Assembly: GCF_963675165.1 (NCBI RefSeq)
Contig: NC_087387.1
Location: 247,001-311,000 of the forward strand
DNA: 64,000 bases
From: Halichondria panicea
Lineage: Eukaryota; Porifera; Demospongiae; Suberitida; Halichondriidae
Reading direction: 5' to 3'
A program made the position numbers and the translations under genes. Below are positions 25,101 to 36,400 of this stretch, piece after piece. Position 1 is the first letter of the stretch. The number at the start of each line of letters is the position of its first letter. Under the pieces are notes generated by a model. It was not told the DNA's origin, ran no database searches, and was given only the letters and a program-made list of their open reading frames with translations.

Positions 25101-28100
25101 CACCTCTTGATTGTGAGCAGCAATCAAGTTACAGCTTCACACTCACTGCTGTGGACTTGGGGTCTCCTCGACAAAACAGCTCTGTCTCGGGTCAGCTGAC
25201 TGTTCTTGATGAAAATGATAACGCTCCTATCTTCACTATGGATACTTATAACTTTGATGTATTTGAAGACGTGCAACAAGATGCTTCAATAGCTCAAGTA
25301 CTGGCGAGTGATGCGGACAAAGGAAGCAATGGTGAAGTGGTGTACTCTATAATCAATCAAGACGCAATAGCAGACATTGCCGAGAGTTCTGTAGAAGTAA
25401 TTCCATCTGTGAGAATCGATTCTTCAACTGGTGAGATATTTCTGGAAACAGAGTTCAATTTTGAGCAGCAAGTTCAATACAATGTAACCGTGGTAGCTGA
25501 AGACAGGGGCGTCCCCAGAATGAGCTCAAGTGCACAAATTGTGTTCAATATCCAAAATGTTGATGAAAGTGCTCCAAGTTTTCCAACGTTGTGTGAATTT
25601 AGTGTCCCAGAAAATGCCTCTTTGAATGTAGTAATTGCTGAGTGCTTGGCAACTGACGAGGACAATATAGCCACCTCTCCTAGTGATGTCTTAGTTACCT
25701 ACAGCATTTTCTCTAGAAACCAAAACAACGTATTTGCGATAGATAGTAATACTGGTGGAATCAGTCTTCTACAAGCTCTAGACAGAGAGACCACTCCCTC
25801 TCACTCGTTCACTATCCAAGGCCAAGATATTAAAGGACTAACAGCTTTTCAAAATGTGCGTATAATTGTGAGTGATGTCAACGACAATAGCCCTCAGTTT
25901 GGAAGCAGTTCGTACAGCTACGACTTCACTGTATCCCGTATTCAAAGCCGCACTCAGAACTTGATAACAGTGTCTGCAACTGATATGGATATCAACGAAA
26001 ACAGTGCCATAACTTACTCCATTACTAGTGTGACTCGTGAAGACAGGCGTACAACTTTAGAGATCACTGCCGAGGACGGAGGGTCACCTGCTAGTAGCAG
26101 TACTGTTGATATTGTCATCTCCTTTGAGGAGGTGTGTCTACTTCAAGAGTACTCCATTGATTCCTCCACTGGACTAGTGTCAGCTTCTGTACTGTGCAGT
26201 GTCTCCATCAGCCCAAGGGCACTCAACATCACACTCGGAGGAAGCAGTGCTCTCTCTTGTCAAATTCTCTCAAATAACGAGCTGGATTATCAATGGATTC
26301 TAAATGGCTCTTTTATTACGACTCAGATGTTGACAAATAACCCACAGATCAGGTATTCAGTGACCAATGCGCAGTACAACGATCAAGGTGACTTTGCCTG
26401 CAAGATCTCAACTAGGGCCGGGAGTCTACAGTCTATGATCAGCGCTGCTAGCATTCAAGGTAAGTTTGATGCTATATATGTGTATATGTACCAGCTAGGC
26501 TGCATGGGAGTTTCTGTTTCCTAGTTTGCTTTTGTATTGTTGTGCCTGTTAATAGTTTGCACATAATGGTCATATTTTTGATACTACCAAAATACGTTGA
26601 TATATTATACTCGTATATACTGCATGTATTAGATAGTTCATGCTGTCTGCTCTTTCCCCTTCAGTTCCTCCCACGATAACAGTGCCTCCTGTGGACCAAG
26701 CAGCCAAGGAGGGAGAGAGTGTGACCTTCACCTGCACAGCTGTCGGAGTGCCTGATCCTAAGATAGTGTGGTTTAGAGACAGCACAAGTGTGAGTGGATA
26801 AGTTACTGAACACTTTCATTCATTATACATGTGTACTAAATCAACTGCAATCCTCCCCATTCACAGGTTCAACAAGGCTCAACTCTTGTGATAGAGAAGA
26901 TAGACTCCACTGATACTGGCACTTACACCTGTGCTGCTACTAATTCTGACCTTATCAATTCTGCGATTGCGTCGGCTACACTCACACTATACAGTGAGTC
27001 AAGGGGTATAGTTGTGTAGAAGCACACACGTACATAGCCTCAGCTGGTACAATGTATATCTACTAGCCATTACATGATCTGTTCTTTTTGCACAGAGTCT
27101 GAGAACGTGGTAGAGCTCAGTCTGGATAAGATCAACAGTCCCAGTCAAGATGGCACCTGTCATTACATCGACTACGATGCTATCACAGTAAGCAATACAT
27201 GTATAAGCTTAAAATAATGTTGGATAAATATATTCTGTTGGCAGAGGTGTAGCCATTACTATTTCTTTTCCATTCATGCAGTCTACCATTAACGATTTGA
27301 CCAGACAAACTACTCTGATAACTGGAGTGGAGGGTTCGAACATTTGTGATGTGTCTGCGTGCCTGCCCACCCCCTGTCAGAACAGAGGCACCTGTTCTCT
27401 CAATGATCGCTCACTTGGAGGCTACGAGTGCTCCTGTGCTGATGGCTACACTGGCACCAACTGTGCACAAGATGTACCAGAGTGTGCAGAAGGTGAGTTA
27501 CCTATAAGATATTGCTGAGTATTCAAAGATATCCAGTTAGTGTTTATGAGTGTGCAATCATCCGTGCAGATCCGTGTGAGAATGGTGGCAGCTGCGCTGA
27601 ATTAGAGGGCAGTTTCCAGTGTGATTGTGTGAGTGGATTTAATGGCCATCGCTGTCAGTACACGGACACCTGTGCCACATCCAATAATTGTACAGCTGGT
27701 AAGTACACACACACCCTTAAATTGCCCATACCCACATACCCATGTACTCACCATGCATACCCCACACCACACACCCATGTACTCACTATGCATACCCCAC
27801 ACCACATACCCATGTACTCACCATCCATACCCCACACCACATACCCATGTACTCACCATACCCCACACCACATACCCATGTACTCACCATGCATACCCCA
27901 CACCACATACCCATGTACTCCCCCAGGTACTGAGCTGTGTGTGGACAACTCTGTAGGAGGGACGCAGTGTGTGCCTCAACCGACACCAGCCACTTCTCTG
28001 ATCATCACTGGACTCAACATTAAGCCAGGGTTCCTCAACGACATCATACAGTCCTATCTGGAGAGGCAGGTACATACCCTCACTAATCATTATGTCTTCC

Positions 28101-30073
28101 TGCTCTTTTTGAGTGCCCAAAACTATAGCCGGTTTGTTATCTATTTTCAGATGAATCTGTAGCTCCTTGGCTGCTTTTTTTAATTAGTTTAGATGAACTA
28201 TGTATCTGTGGCAGGTGGAGGCTACTAACAACTCTCTCTATCTCCTCATTGTATCCTGTAGATTGCTTCAAGCACACGTCGGAAGCGTCAGCTCATCTTC
28301 ACCACCTCCTGTGAGCCTCGATTCATTGCGGAAACGTCTCCTGAGATGTGGTCTCTGGTCTGGTTGTGTGTAACTCCAGATACTCCGCCCACTCTCGAGG
28401 AAGTGGCCAGTCTGTGTCCCGTTCTGTTGGAGTCAGGTCATGTGACCTCATGCACACCCCCTGGAGGAGAGGAGATGGTCCTCCCTACACCATCACCTCT
28501 ACCAGACACTAGGTGAGAACTAAGCTAGGGGGCCCACTGCTCTAACGATAAGATATATTTGTGCTGTACCCTCTATAGCTCCCCCGTTATAATATTGCAT
28601 TGATAAACTTGCTATATAGATCGTAGCATGTGCTTGCACACAAATAAACGGTAAATAAAACAGTTGTTTTGTTTGATATTATCGATATTATCAGTCGCCC
28701 ACCCCCTCCCAGTGCAACTATTGACATCATTCTGATAAGGCCGATGTCCAGTGTTCCATTCAACTCAGAAACTGTGGTAAAGGAGTTACTGAACACTGGT
28801 GCTCAAGAACGAATCACCAACGATATCGATGCTGAGGTTTCTACCATCTCGGCCCAGGCACCTGACACGGGCGTCGGCAATCAGCCAGCTGGTGGAGGTA
28901 ATGTACAAGTATTTGTAGCTACTAATTTTTTATATAGTATTGTATGTACGTATGATCTTATTGGAAACTGAACTGCTTCTGTATATAGCTGGGTGTGGAT
29001 TTACAAACTGAAACATGCCTTAAACATCTTTCAACAGCCGTAACTTTAGTATCATTGATCCAACGACAAAAATTTTATGTTTTCCTGAAAGCTGAGAACG
29101 ATATCTTTCAGATGATGTGTTTCAATTCAAACTTTCATCGGGGCCCTAATTTGTCATTTTTCGCCCTCGGACCATGGGCTATTATCCACGGTATCGCCAA
29201 ATCAGCAAATACTATTATCTCTCAAATTTTAACTTTGATGACACCATTTAAAAGGCAGAAAATCATAACGACATTGGATCCACAGAATTAAAGTTATGGC
29301 AGCTGAAGTATCCATTGATTAATGGGGGGGGGGGGGTAGTTGAACATCTTTTAATTATTACTGTGCAGGCATTAAGTACTTGTGGGATTTTTGAATACAC
29401 TATAATTAAAATAAGTAGATTACTTTGTTTTGCTATTATTAGCTATTGCTCTCACTCGTCCACAATAGATACAGCAGGAGTGGGCGTAGGTGTCACTGTG
29501 GGCGTGCTCGTGGCCGTGTGTGTGGTTGCGGGACTAGTCGTGCTACTGGTGGTGTTCATTGTCAGGTACAGGGACCATCAAAGGAGGCAAGAACGGTATG
29601 TTGGACAGACATAATTATCATGAGATGATAACCATTTCTCATACGTACATTTGATTGTAGATAGGTGTGCTTTCCCCTTGTGTTGTAATTTAACTATTTC
29701 TCTGTATAGGAAACAAGCTCACGCTATAGAAAAGGCCATTTCTCTGCACTCCCTTGACATGGATCGTGAGGAAGAGGAACGAGTTGCTAAGCAACAGATG
29801 TCAAACTCCACCGTATTTCTCCTTGACGATGAACCAGCTGATGCAAACATTTCTGTATATCCCCCACTGTAAGTGTATGACACATTATAGTAGTGCTTTT
29901 ATTCTGACTTATGCGTCTTATTTTAACTGTTTTTAATTTACTTATAATATAGTGTAACTAGCTTCTACGTATAATCTCGACAGGTATCTATAAACAAACG
30001 CCCTCTTTCCCAACCCAGGGCCACTGATGGAGAGGCTGAGGTGATCACCAACCCAGCCACAGACAAACCTTGA
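19156..30073 (+). CDS. VWA-cadherin-Ig-EGF transmembrane receptor, gene A
   Basis: Eighteen exons: 19156-19561, 20147-20284, 20595-20954, 21070-21279, 21398-21651, 22242-22405, 22507-26459, 26665-26789, 26867-26993, 27096-27187, 27282-27492, 27570-27698, 27927-28069, 28262-28512, 28695-28897, 29469-29595, 29710-29868, 30019-30073; 7107 nt, 2368 aa, phases consistent and no internal stop. Order of parts: signal peptide (LSLLLLSFSLLQCCLG); a conserved N-terminal region; VWA domain from about residue 183 with MIDAS D-Q-S-G-S at 194-198; a Cys-containing segment (372-456); about ten or eleven cadherin repeats (about 520-1740) with linkers such as DLNDNAP, DINDHSP and DENDNAP; Ig1 (1740-1829) and Ig2 (1830-1914); EGF-like modules from about 1966 (CLPTPCQNRGTC, DPCENGGSC); a juxtamembrane region with RRKR at about 2110-2113, a furin-type site; a membrane helix (VLVAVCVVAGLVVLLVVFIV); and a basic-start tail of about 80 residues. 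Calcium-dependent adhesion is expected from the cadherin linkers. It pairs with gene B in an inverted repeat. Ligand and function are unknown. Confidence 0.85.
21770..22098. mobile_element. MITE family 1 copy in gene A intron 5
   Basis: Runs from CAACAGCCATAACTTTAGTA to CAAGTTATGGCGACTATAAG, with GAAAGCTGAGAAAG mirrored by CTAAGCTTTCAGAAAAT and a central CCTTGGACCATAGG. The equivalent copy is in gene B intron 5 (about 38880-39200). It is followed by CCATTGATTACATGGGGGAC, an end sequence shared with copies at 49.65 and 59.9 kb, and then by bases resembling the end of CFAP206 exon 16. Confidence 0.8.
22507..26459 (+). other. Giant cadherin-repeat exon 7 of gene A
   Basis: A single 3953-nt exon encodes the whole cadherin array plus Ig1, in a gene whose other exons are 55-406 nt. 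Cadherin boundaries can be followed by the calcium-binding linkers DVNEDP, DLNDNAP, NLNDNPP, DINDHSP, NVNDVPP, DENDFSP, DDNDNAP, DENDNAP, NVDESAP and DVNDNSP, with DxD and (L)DxE motifs between them. The exon ends in Ig1 (CSVSISPRALNITLGG, then DQGDFACKIS). Its counterpart in gene B is 33613-37574, which is 9 nt longer (three codons) because of an indel in the third cadherin repeat. A large intronless exon inside an intron-rich gene suggests loss of introns or origin by repeat expansion. Confidence 0.9.
27726..27925 (+). repeat. Minisatellite in gene A intron 12
   Basis: About six units of roughly 36 bp with the core CACATACCCATGTACTCACC and CATACCCCACAC. It fills intron 12 up to the acceptor of exon 13. 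The equivalent array in gene B (32219-32350) has about four units. Confidence 0.9.
29023..29320. mobile_element. MITE family 1 copy in gene A intron 15
   Basis: CAACAGCCGTAACTTTAGTA to TTAAAGTTATGGCAGCTGAA with the internal CTGAAAGCTGAGAACGATAT and central CTCGGACCATGGGC. The right end is partly deleted around 29250-29265. It is followed by a run of G at 29324-29335. Gene B has no copy here, because this part of the pair is not conserved between A and B. Confidence 0.8.
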
Positions 30074-30484
30074 TCGATCGACAAAGATGGTTTTTAAACA
30101 GCACTGACTACATGTACTATAATATTTCATTCAACTCTGACATTTTGTATAGTAAACTATATAATTATAGCTAGATCATTCCACCGTAAATGTATAATTT
30201 TCACTGCTGTATAATTATACGTACATTACATTAGTTGCTTTGTGTTGTATACATGCCCTGTACATTCCGAGTCTGTCTATTATGTTTGCTGATAAATTGA
30301 AAAGCTACGTATGTATATCACTTGATTGCCTAGAGTGAATTCTGAAACTTGTATATATTGCATTTAATTAATTTGTTATTTGTAAGACATTCAGCAACAA
30401 CAGATTATTTTTACAAGCTATAAAATAATAAATAAAAGAAAGCTGCATTTAAAGTCTATAGATTTGTGTGTCAATGTTAGGTGA
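30074..30484. promoter_or_regulatory. Shared convergent 3' region of genes A and B
   Basis: The two stop codons face each other 411 bp apart. A run AATAATAAATAAAAG near 30425-30437 holds AATAAA on the plus strand and would suit gene A, which would bring its 3' end to about 30450. Gene B transcripts must terminate in the same interval on the other strand. The mature 3' UTRs therefore may overlap as sense-antisense pairs. This is inferred from spacing. Confidence 0.4.
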
Positions 30485-33400
30485 TCAACATTCGTTGTCC
30501 CCCTCGACGACATCAACGTTGGCAAAGACTTCATCAGTGCTCCTCGGGGTCCTATAGTGTGTGTGTGGGCGGGGGAAAGGTGTGTGTGAGTGTGTGTGTG
30601 AGTGTGGGGGGGGGTTAATGGGTGTACAGTATAACAAACCGTGTGTTGAACTTTTAGAGCTTCATATTTCAAAACCGGAATGGGTCTAATTCTTGATGCA
30701 TTCACAATATGTACTGACTTACACAGGGGATAGGGGGTCTCCTTGACTTCCACTGTTGCTAGGGCGGTTGTCGAGGAGGTCCATGGTAGAGCTGGTGGAC
30801 TGCAGCTGCTTGTGTGGGGGAGGAGCCTCGGTATTAATGGAGTGAAGTGATTGAGCTCTCTCTAAAGCATGGTTTCTTTTGCTGCATGTATAACAGAGAA
30901 ATCATTGTCAGCAGTTGAAATCAAGCATGCTAAATAATAAATTAATGGATTTGTATAAATCTTATCACAAGTAAATTACACTTCCATTTACCTTCCCTGC
31001 CTCCTCCTGTGTTCCTTGTACTTGACCACACCCACCACACCTCCTACAACGAGTCCGACCACTACACACAGCAACAGCAGAGCACCAATTGCTGCTCCCG
31101 CCCCCACACTTCCAGTGCCGTCTGTAAACCGAACATTATCATGCCATGAAATCTACTCGTACACTTGTAGATTACGTACTCTGATTTAACAGCTGTAAAC
31201 AAAATTAATCTTGTGGTTTATAGACCTCCTCTACTTTTGGTGCAGTAAGTGGAATTTCGAGAAGACAAGACAGCAATTTTGAGACGTGCCCACGCAATAT
31301 TTAATTAGCTAATTAACTACAGCTGCTTACCTGCAGGTTCATTGCCTCCAGGATCTACTCTGGGGCCTGGGTCTTCAGCTGTAATGGTGGTGACTTCACT
31401 ACCAGTGTTCTGGGAGATGGCTGCAACCGCACCAGTATTCTCAAGCTCTTTCACAATCAGTAGAGCATCTAGTGCCTCGCCAGTGATCGGTCTGACCAAA
31501 ATGATGTCAATAGTAGCACTGAGGAGGGAGGGAGATTGGATTACAGGATAAGACTGTGCAATAATTATGCAAACACACTACAGAGGGTACAGCACGTATA
31601 GTTAGAGTAATGCCCCCTAGCTTAGTTCTCACTTTGTTTCTGGTAGAGGTGGTGGTGTAGGGAGGACCATCTCCTCTCCTCCAGGGGGTGTGCATGAGGT
31701 CACATGACCTGACTCCAATAGTACGAGACACAGGCTGGCCACTTCCTCGGCAGTAGGTGTAGTGTCTGGAGCTACACACAACCAGACCAGGGACCACATC
31801 TCAGAAGACATCTCAATAAATCGAGGCTCACAGGAGGTGGTGAAGATGAGCTGGCGCTTCCGACGTGAAGCAACCTACAGGATAGCAATGATGAGATAGA
31901 GAGAGTTGTTAGTAGCCTCCCCCTGCCACAGATATATAGTTCATCTACATAATTTGTAAAAATGCAGCCTAGCTATAGGAGCTACAGATTCATTTGAAAC
32001 TAAAATGGATAACAAACCGGCTATAGTTTTGGGCACTCAAAAAGAGCAGGAAGACATAATGATTAGTGAGGGTATGTACCTGCCTCTCCAGATAGGACTG
32101 TATGATGTCGTTGAGGAACCCTGGCTTAATGTTGAGTCCAGTGATGATCAGAGAAGTGGCTGGTGTCGGTTGAGGCACACACTGCGTCCCTCCTACAAAG
32201 TTGTCCACACATAGCTCAGTACCTGGGGGAGTACATGGGTATGTGGTGTGGGGTATGGTGAGTACATGGGTATGTGGTGTGGGGTATGCATGGTGAGTAC
32301 ATGGGTATGTGGTGTGGGGTATGCATGGTGAGTACATGGGTATGTAGGTATGGGAAATTTAAGGGTGTGTGTGTACTTACCAGCTGTACAATTATTGGAT
32401 GTGGCACAGGTGTCCGTGTACTGACAGCGATGGCCATTAAATCCACTCACACAATCACACTGGAAACTGCCCTCTAATTCAGCGCAGCTGCCACCATTCT
32501 CACACGGATCTGCACGGATGATTGCACACTCATAAACACTAACTGGATATCTTTGAATACTCAGCAATATCTTATAGGTAACTCACCTTCTGCACACTCT
32601 GGTACATCTTGTGCACAGTTGGTGCCAGTGTAGCCATCAGCACAGGAGCACTCGTAGCCTCCAAGTGAGCGGTCATTGAGAGAACAGGTGCCTCTGTTCT
32701 GACAGGGGGTGGGCAGGCATGCAGACACATCACAAATGTTCGAACCCTCCACTCCAGTTATCAGAGTAGTTTGTCTGGTCAAATCGTTAATGGTAGACTG
32801 CATGAATGGAAAAGAAATAGTAACGGCTACACCTCTGCCAACAGAATATATTTATCCAACATTATTTTAAGCTTATACATGTATTGCTTACTGTGATAGC
32901 ATCGTAGTCGATGTAATGACAGGTGCCATCTTGACTGGGACTGTTGATCTTATCCAGACTGAGCTCTACCACATTCTCTGACTCTGTGCAAAAGAACAGA
33001 TCATGTAATGGCTAGTAGATATACATTGTACCAGCTGAGGCTATGTGTGTGCTTCTACACAACTATACCCCTTAATTGACTCACTGTATAGTGTGAGTGT
33101 AGCCGACGCAATCGCAGAATTGATAAGGTCAGAATTAGTAGCAGCACAGGTGTAAGTGCCAGTATCAGTGGAGTCTATCTTCTCTATCACAAGAGTTGAG
33201 CCTTGTTGAACCTGTGAATGGGGAGGATTGCAGTTGATTTAGTACACATGTATAACGAATGAAAGTGTTCCGGCAGTAAGTTGCTGCTGCTTAATCAGGC
33301 TTATCCACTCACACTTGTGCTGTCTCTAAACCACTCTATCTTAGGATCAGGCACTCCGACAGCTGTACAGGTGAAGGTCACACTCTCTCCCTCCTTGGCT

Positions 33401-36400
33401 GCTTGGTCCACAGGAGGCACTGTTATCGTGGGAGGAACTGAAGGGGAAACAATATAATTATAAGATAGCAAAAACACCTAGTTAAAAGCATTAACTTTAT
33501 CATAAAAAAACTCACCAAGTACCAACAAAAAAGACTTAAGAGAAAAAATTACATTCAGTGCAGAAAAACACAAACTATAACGTAAACGTTGTAATACTTA
33601 ACAGAGACCAACCTTGAATACTGACAAATTCAGACGCTGATTGTAGACTGCCTGCTGCCGTGGAAACCTTACAGGCGTACTCTCCTTGGTCACTAGGTCG
33701 TGCATTACTCAGTGTATAACTGATCTCTGAATTTTGATTTGTCATCGACAACGAGGTAATGAACGAACCGTTGTGTATCCATTGGTAACTCATTGGACTG
33801 TTATGAAGAATTTGACAAGACAGAGTACTGCTTCCTCCGAGTGTGATGTTGAGAGCCCTTGGGCTGATGGAGACACTGCACAGCACAGAAGCTGACACTA
33901 GTCCAGTGGAGGAATCAATGGAGTACTCTTGAAGTAGACACACCTCCTCAAAGGAGATGACAATATCAACAGTACTGCTACTAACAGGTGACCCTCCATC
34001 CTCGGCAGTGATCTCTAAAGTTGTACGCCTGTCTTCACGAGTCACACTAGTAATGGAGTAAGTTATGGCACTGTTTTCGTTGATATCCATATCAGTTGCA
34101 GACACTGTTATCAAATTCTGAGTGCGGCTTTGAATACGGGATACTGTGAAGTCGTAGCTGTACGAACTGCTTCCAAACTGAGGGCTATTGTCGTTGGCAT
34201 CACTCACAATTATACGCACATTTTGAAAAGCTGTACGTCCGCTGATATCCTGGCCTTGGATAGTGAACGAGTGAGAGGGAGTGGTTTCTCTGTCTAGAGC
34301 TTGTAGAAGACTGATTCCACCAGTATTACTATCTATTGCAAGTACGTTGTTTTGGTTTCCAGAGAAAATGCTGTAGGTAACTAAGACATCACTAGGAGAG
34401 GTGGCTATATTGTCCTCGTCAGTTGCCAAGCACTCGGCAATTACTACATTCAAAGAGGCATTTTCTGGGACACTAAATTCACACAACGTTGGAAAACTTG
34501 GAGCACTTTCATCAGCATTTTGGATATTGAAGATAACTTGTGCACTTGAGCTCATTCTGGGGACACCCCTGTCATTAGCTAGCACGGTTACATTGTACTG
34601 ATCTTGTTGCTCGAAATTGAACTCTGTTTCCAGAAATATCTCACCAGTTGAAGAATTGATTCTCAAAGATGGAATTACTTCTACACCAGTTTCAAATGAC
34701 TCTGGTATTATTTCTTGATTGATTATAGAGTACACCACTTCACCATTGGTTCCTTTGTCCGCATCACTCGCCAGTACTTGAGCTATTGAAGCATCTTGTT
34801 GCACGTCTTCAAATACATCAAAGTTATAAGTATCCATAGTGAAGATGGGAGCATTATCATTTTCATCAAGAACAGTCAGCTGACCCGAGACAGAGCTGCT
34901 TTGTCGAGGAGACCCCAAGTCCACAGCAGTGAGTGTGAAGCTGTAACTTGATTGCTGCTCACAATCGAGAGGTGTGATCATTTCCAACAGTCCAGACACC
35001 TCATCCATTTCGAAAGGATTGCTATTGCCAGAGTTGTCCGTTAGAGTGAAAGAGAATCTAATGTCAGCATTAGTTTCAAGGTCAGCATCAGTGGCAGAGA
35101 GTTGAAACACAGTCTGGCGTGGAGTCAGGTTTTCCAGGAGTGAGTTCCCATAGCTACTATCTCCAAACACAGGTGCATTGTCGTTATCGTCCAGTAGAGT
35201 AATGGTAATGCTCACAGAGCTCTGTTGAGAAGGACTGCCTCCGTCCCTGGCTACTATGTTCACACTCTGACGAGACAAGGGGGGAAGAAAGATTTGGGTG
35301 AGCTCCTCGCGATCTAATATTCCATTTGTCCTGATTTCTCCAGAGTTGGTGTCGAGTGTGATATGATCAGTAATGGCAGACTGTTGAGCAAACGCATAAG
35401 TTACTTGGTTGTTAGGGGAGCTACCGTCACTGTCGACTGCATTCACCGTACCAATTAAAGTTCCACTAGCCAACTCCTCCGCAACTTCAAACATGGTTGG
35501 ACTGTTAAAGATGGGAGAGAAGTCATTCTCATCAAGAACATCAATTACAAGCGCTGAGGTGGTCTCCAGATCTCCATCAGATACACTGACTTCAATATTA
35601 TATCGCTGAGTAGTTTCAAAATCAAGACTAACAACCAACGTGATTCTACCAGAAGTTGCGTCAATTGAAAATTTTCCCTCATCATTTCCAAAGTTGAATG
35701 AGAATGTTAGTGTGGATTGATCCGCATCCGTTGCATCGTAATCGACCACCTCCACTCCAGTGGGCGTGTTCTCCGAGAGGCTGATATTAACACTGCCCTG
35801 TACCGATGGTGGAACATCATTGACGTTGACCACAGTAATGGCGGCCATTGCAGAGCCTGCAAGTGATGGAGAGCCTCGGTCGGTGGCTGTGATGGTGAGA
35901 GTGTAGCTGGAGACAGTCTCAAAGTCAAGGCCGGAGCTTATGCTCACTATACCAGTCGTGGAATCAATACTAAAAACAGAGCCCACATTTCCAAGAGTGA
36001 TGCTGTAACTAATTTCAGAGTTAGGATTGCCGACTTCGTCATTATCAAACGCAAACACAGTGAATATCTCTGTGTTTACACTCACATCCTCTCTCACTTG
36101 AGCGCTGTAGGCAGCTGGATTGAACACTGGAGAATGGTCGTTAATGTCAGACACAGTTATTGGGATGATGGTGGTTCTTCTTTGCTCAGGCTGCCCAAGA
36201 TCTCTCGCTCTAACTCTCAGATCAAACATACTTACTGACTCACGATCAATCTCATTGGCTACAGTCACTACACCAGTTTCCGCGGCAACACGAAAAGCAC
36301 TACCGAAATTCCCACCCACAATAGAGTACCTCACGACACCAGGTGATCCACTATCAGTGTCAGTAGCTTGTACAGTCACAACTGAAGTGCCTGCATCGGA

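Larger units (their letters stand above)
20595..28580 (+). repeat. Left arm of a large inverted repeat (gene A exons 3-14)
   Basis: This segment matches the reverse complement of 31565-40382 nearly base for base, introns included (for example intron 5 and the CCATGTACTC minisatellite of intron 12). Similarity ends about 70 bp into intron 14. At the outer side it falls sharply in intron 2 and exon 2, and reappears as a patch in exon 1 (19228-19447 against 41260-41478). Exceptions within the arm are listed in the findings. Confidence 0.85.

Noticed and set aside
22615..26000. Antisense open frames inside the cadherin exons (for example 23575-23955 and 36120-36500)
   Set aside because: Shadows of the coding strand; they occur at matching places in A and B only because the exons match.
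27602..27986. Several open frames rich in YPTPHTHVLT and its reverse
   Set aside because: Translations of the intron 12 minisatellite running into exon 13; the spliced frame is the supported one.
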